Below, one piece after another: positions 32,505 through 33,850 of a DNA stretch of 33,850 nt; the first letter of the stretch is position 1, and each line of letters starts with the position of its first letter. Origin of the DNA: Burkholderia sp. E7m39 (lineage in GTDB: Bacteria; Pseudomonadota; Gammaproteobacteria; Burkholderiales; Burkholderiaceae). Location: the NCBI GenBank assembly GCA_001319865.1, contig BBSL01000089.1:1-33850 (forward strand). The letters run 5' to 3'. Under the pieces are notes generated by a model. That model was not told where the DNA came from. It did not search any database and worked only from the letters and a program-made list of their open reading frames with translations. Position numbers and translations under genes: made by a program.

Positions 32505-33850
32505 ATGAGCAGATTGATCGTCGTTTCAAATCGCGTCGCGCCGACTCAGGAAGGACGCCCCGCAGCGGGCGGTCTCGCCATCGGCGTGCTGGATGCCCTG
32601 AAGGAGACGGGCGGAGTATGGTTCGGCTGGAGCGGCGAGACCGTCGCCGAGCCGTCGGCGCCCGTCATCGAGAAGCAGGGCAACGTGACGTATGCCACCG
32701 TGGGACTCACGAAGCGCGATTACGACCAGTACTACCGCGGTTTCTCGAACGCGACGCTGTGGCCGACCTTCCACTACCGCAACGACCTGTCGCGCTATGA
32801 CCGCCAGGAATATGCCGGCTATCTGCGGGTGAACGTGACGCTGGCGCGGCAACTGAAGGAGATGCTCAAACCCAGCGACATCATCTGGGTCCACGACTAT
32901 CACCTGCTGCCGTTCGCGCGCTGCCTGCGCGATCTCGGCGTGAAGAATCCGATCGGCTTTTTCCTGCACATTCCGTTTCCCGTGCCGGAAGTCATGCGCA
33001 CTGTGCCGCCGCACGAAGAACTCGTGAAATGCATGTGCAGCTACGATGTCGTCGGCTTTCAGACGGATGCGGATCGCCAGTCGTTCGTCGACTATATCGA
33101 GCGCGGCCATCACGGCACGTCGAGCGACGAGAACATGATTCATGCGTATGGCCGCTTCCTGAAGGTCGGCGCGTATCCCATCGGCATCTATCCGGACGCG
33201 ATCGCGAAGGCGGCCGAACAGTTCAGCGATCGCAAGCAGGTACGCAGCCTGCGCGACGCGATGCGCGACCGTAAGCTGATCATGAGCGTCGACCGCCTCG
33301 ACTATTCGAAAGGGCTGGTGGAGCGCTTCCAGGCGTTCGAGCGTCTGCTGCTGAACGCGCCGGGCTGGCATGGCCGCGTGTCGCTTGTGCAGATCGCGCC
33401 GCCGACGCGCTCCGACGTGCAGACTTACCAGCGCATTCGTCAGAACCTGGAAGGCGAGGCGGGGCGCATCAACGGACGCTTCGCGCAGCTCGACTGGACG
33501 CCGATCCAGTATCTGAACCGCAAGTACGAGCGCAATCTGCTGATGGCACTGTTCCGTCAGTCGCAGGTCGGCTACGTGACGCCGCTGCGCGACGGGATGA
33601 ACCTTGTCGCGAAGGAATATGTGGCGTCACAGGACCCGGCCGATCCCGGCGTGCTCGTGCTGTCGCAATTCGCAGGCGCCGCCGAGCAGTTGCCGGGCGC
33701 GCTGGTGGTCAATCCGTTCGATCTGTCGCAGATGGCCGAGGCGCTGGAGCGCGCGCTGTCGATGCCGCTCGCCGAGCGCCAGGCGCGTCACGCGGACATG
33801 ATGGCGCCGCTGCGGGAGAACAATCTGTCCGTGTGGCGCGATACGTTCCT
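32505..33850 (+). CDS. otsA: Trehalose-6-phosphate synthase, 3' end outside window
   Basis: The frame runs from the ATG at 32505 (MSRLIVVSNRVAP), with GAGGTGGAG upstream, to the window edge without a stop: 448 residues of an expected 460-480. It is a GT20 glycosyltransferase that joins UDP-glucose and glucose-6-phosphate. Visible motifs are AAGGLAIGVLDAL, WVHDYHLLPFAR, FFLHIPFPVPEV, SVDRLDYSKGLVERF (the Arg and Lys contact the donor phosphates) and TPLRDGMNLVAKEYVA. Trehalose protects against osmotic and drying stress. otsB is not in the window. The -24/-12 promoter upstream suggests sigma-54 control, unlike the RpoS control known in E. coli. Confidence 0.95.
   Translation, partial: MSRLIVVSNRVAPTQEGRPAAGGLAIGVLDALKETGGVWFGWSGETVAEPSAPVIEKQGNVTYATVGLTKRDYDQYYRGFSNATLWPTFHYRNDLSRYDRQEYAGYLRVNVTLARQLKEMLKPSDIIWVHDYHLLPFARCLRDLGVKNPIGFFLHIPFPVPEVMRTVPPHEELVKCMCSYDVVGFQTDADRQSFVDYIERGHHGTSSDENMIHAYGRFLKVGAYPIGIYPDAIAKAAEQFSDRKQVRSLRDAMRDRKLIMSVDRLDYSKGLVERFQAFERLLLNAPGWHGRVSLVQIAPPTRSDVQTYQRIRQNLEGEAGRINGRFAQLDWTPIQYLNRKYERNLLMALFRQSQVGYVTPLRDGMNLVAKEYVASQDPADPGVLVLSQFAGAAEQLPGALVVNPFDLSQMAEALERALSMPLAERQARHADMMAPLRENNLSVWRDTF

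Overview
The window is GC-rich, gene-dense bacterial chromosome. The products (HemY end, class A/C-type porin, HisJQMP transporter, nadE-glnB pair, H-NS-like protein, FemAB-like acyltransferase) and the codon use point to a beta-proteobacterium of the Burkholderia/Paraburkholderia/Caballeronia group. This rests on gene content and protein style, not on a database search. I saw no rRNA, tRNA, CRISPR array, insertion sequence, integrase or phage gene.

Layout. 1-396 is the 3' end of hemY. 570-4366 (minus) is a small catabolic cluster of aldehyde dehydrogenase, short-chain dehydrogenase and an ACS-type MFS permease. ppa follows with its own promoter and a textbook terminator. 5492-7517 (minus) holds an H-NS-like protein, a GIY-YIG nuclease and a FemAB-like acyltransferase. 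nadE and glnB (7887-10414) read the other way. A general porin (10625-11782) precedes a complete histidine/basic amino acid ABC importer, hisJ-hisQ-hisM-hisP (12366-15718, minus). A pirin, a Spy-like periplasmic chaperone and a divergent OmpR/EnvZ-type two-component pair occupy 16147-19854. Next come an 88-residue protein of unknown function, a membrane-anchored diguanylate cyclase, and a two-gene NitT/TauT-type ABC transporter with a double permease and no binding protein. Then come two tandem paralogous lipoproteins.

The most interesting part is 27518-33850. Two different sigma-54 activators (one without a sensor domain, one an orphan response regulator) flank or precede a set of small stress-type genes: a DUF883/YqjD-like membrane protein, an 86-residue membrane peptide, and two 70-residue disordered proteins. 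The trehalose-6-phosphate synthase gene otsA follows. By eye I find -24/-12 sigma-54 promoter matches upstream of three of these units (28902-28917, 31625-31640, 32434-32449). Each has a GC-rich inverted repeat about 88-96 bp upstream of the predicted start, where an activator would bind. I infer a sigma-54-controlled envelope/osmotic stress locus that includes trehalose synthesis; this needs experimental proof.

A second regulatory signal lies between the spy-like gene and the two-component pair. It is a cluster of GTTAC/GTAAC pentamers, two pairs of which are direct repeats with 5-bp spacing, as in OmpR/CpxR-type operators. It suggests autoregulation and control of the chaperone.
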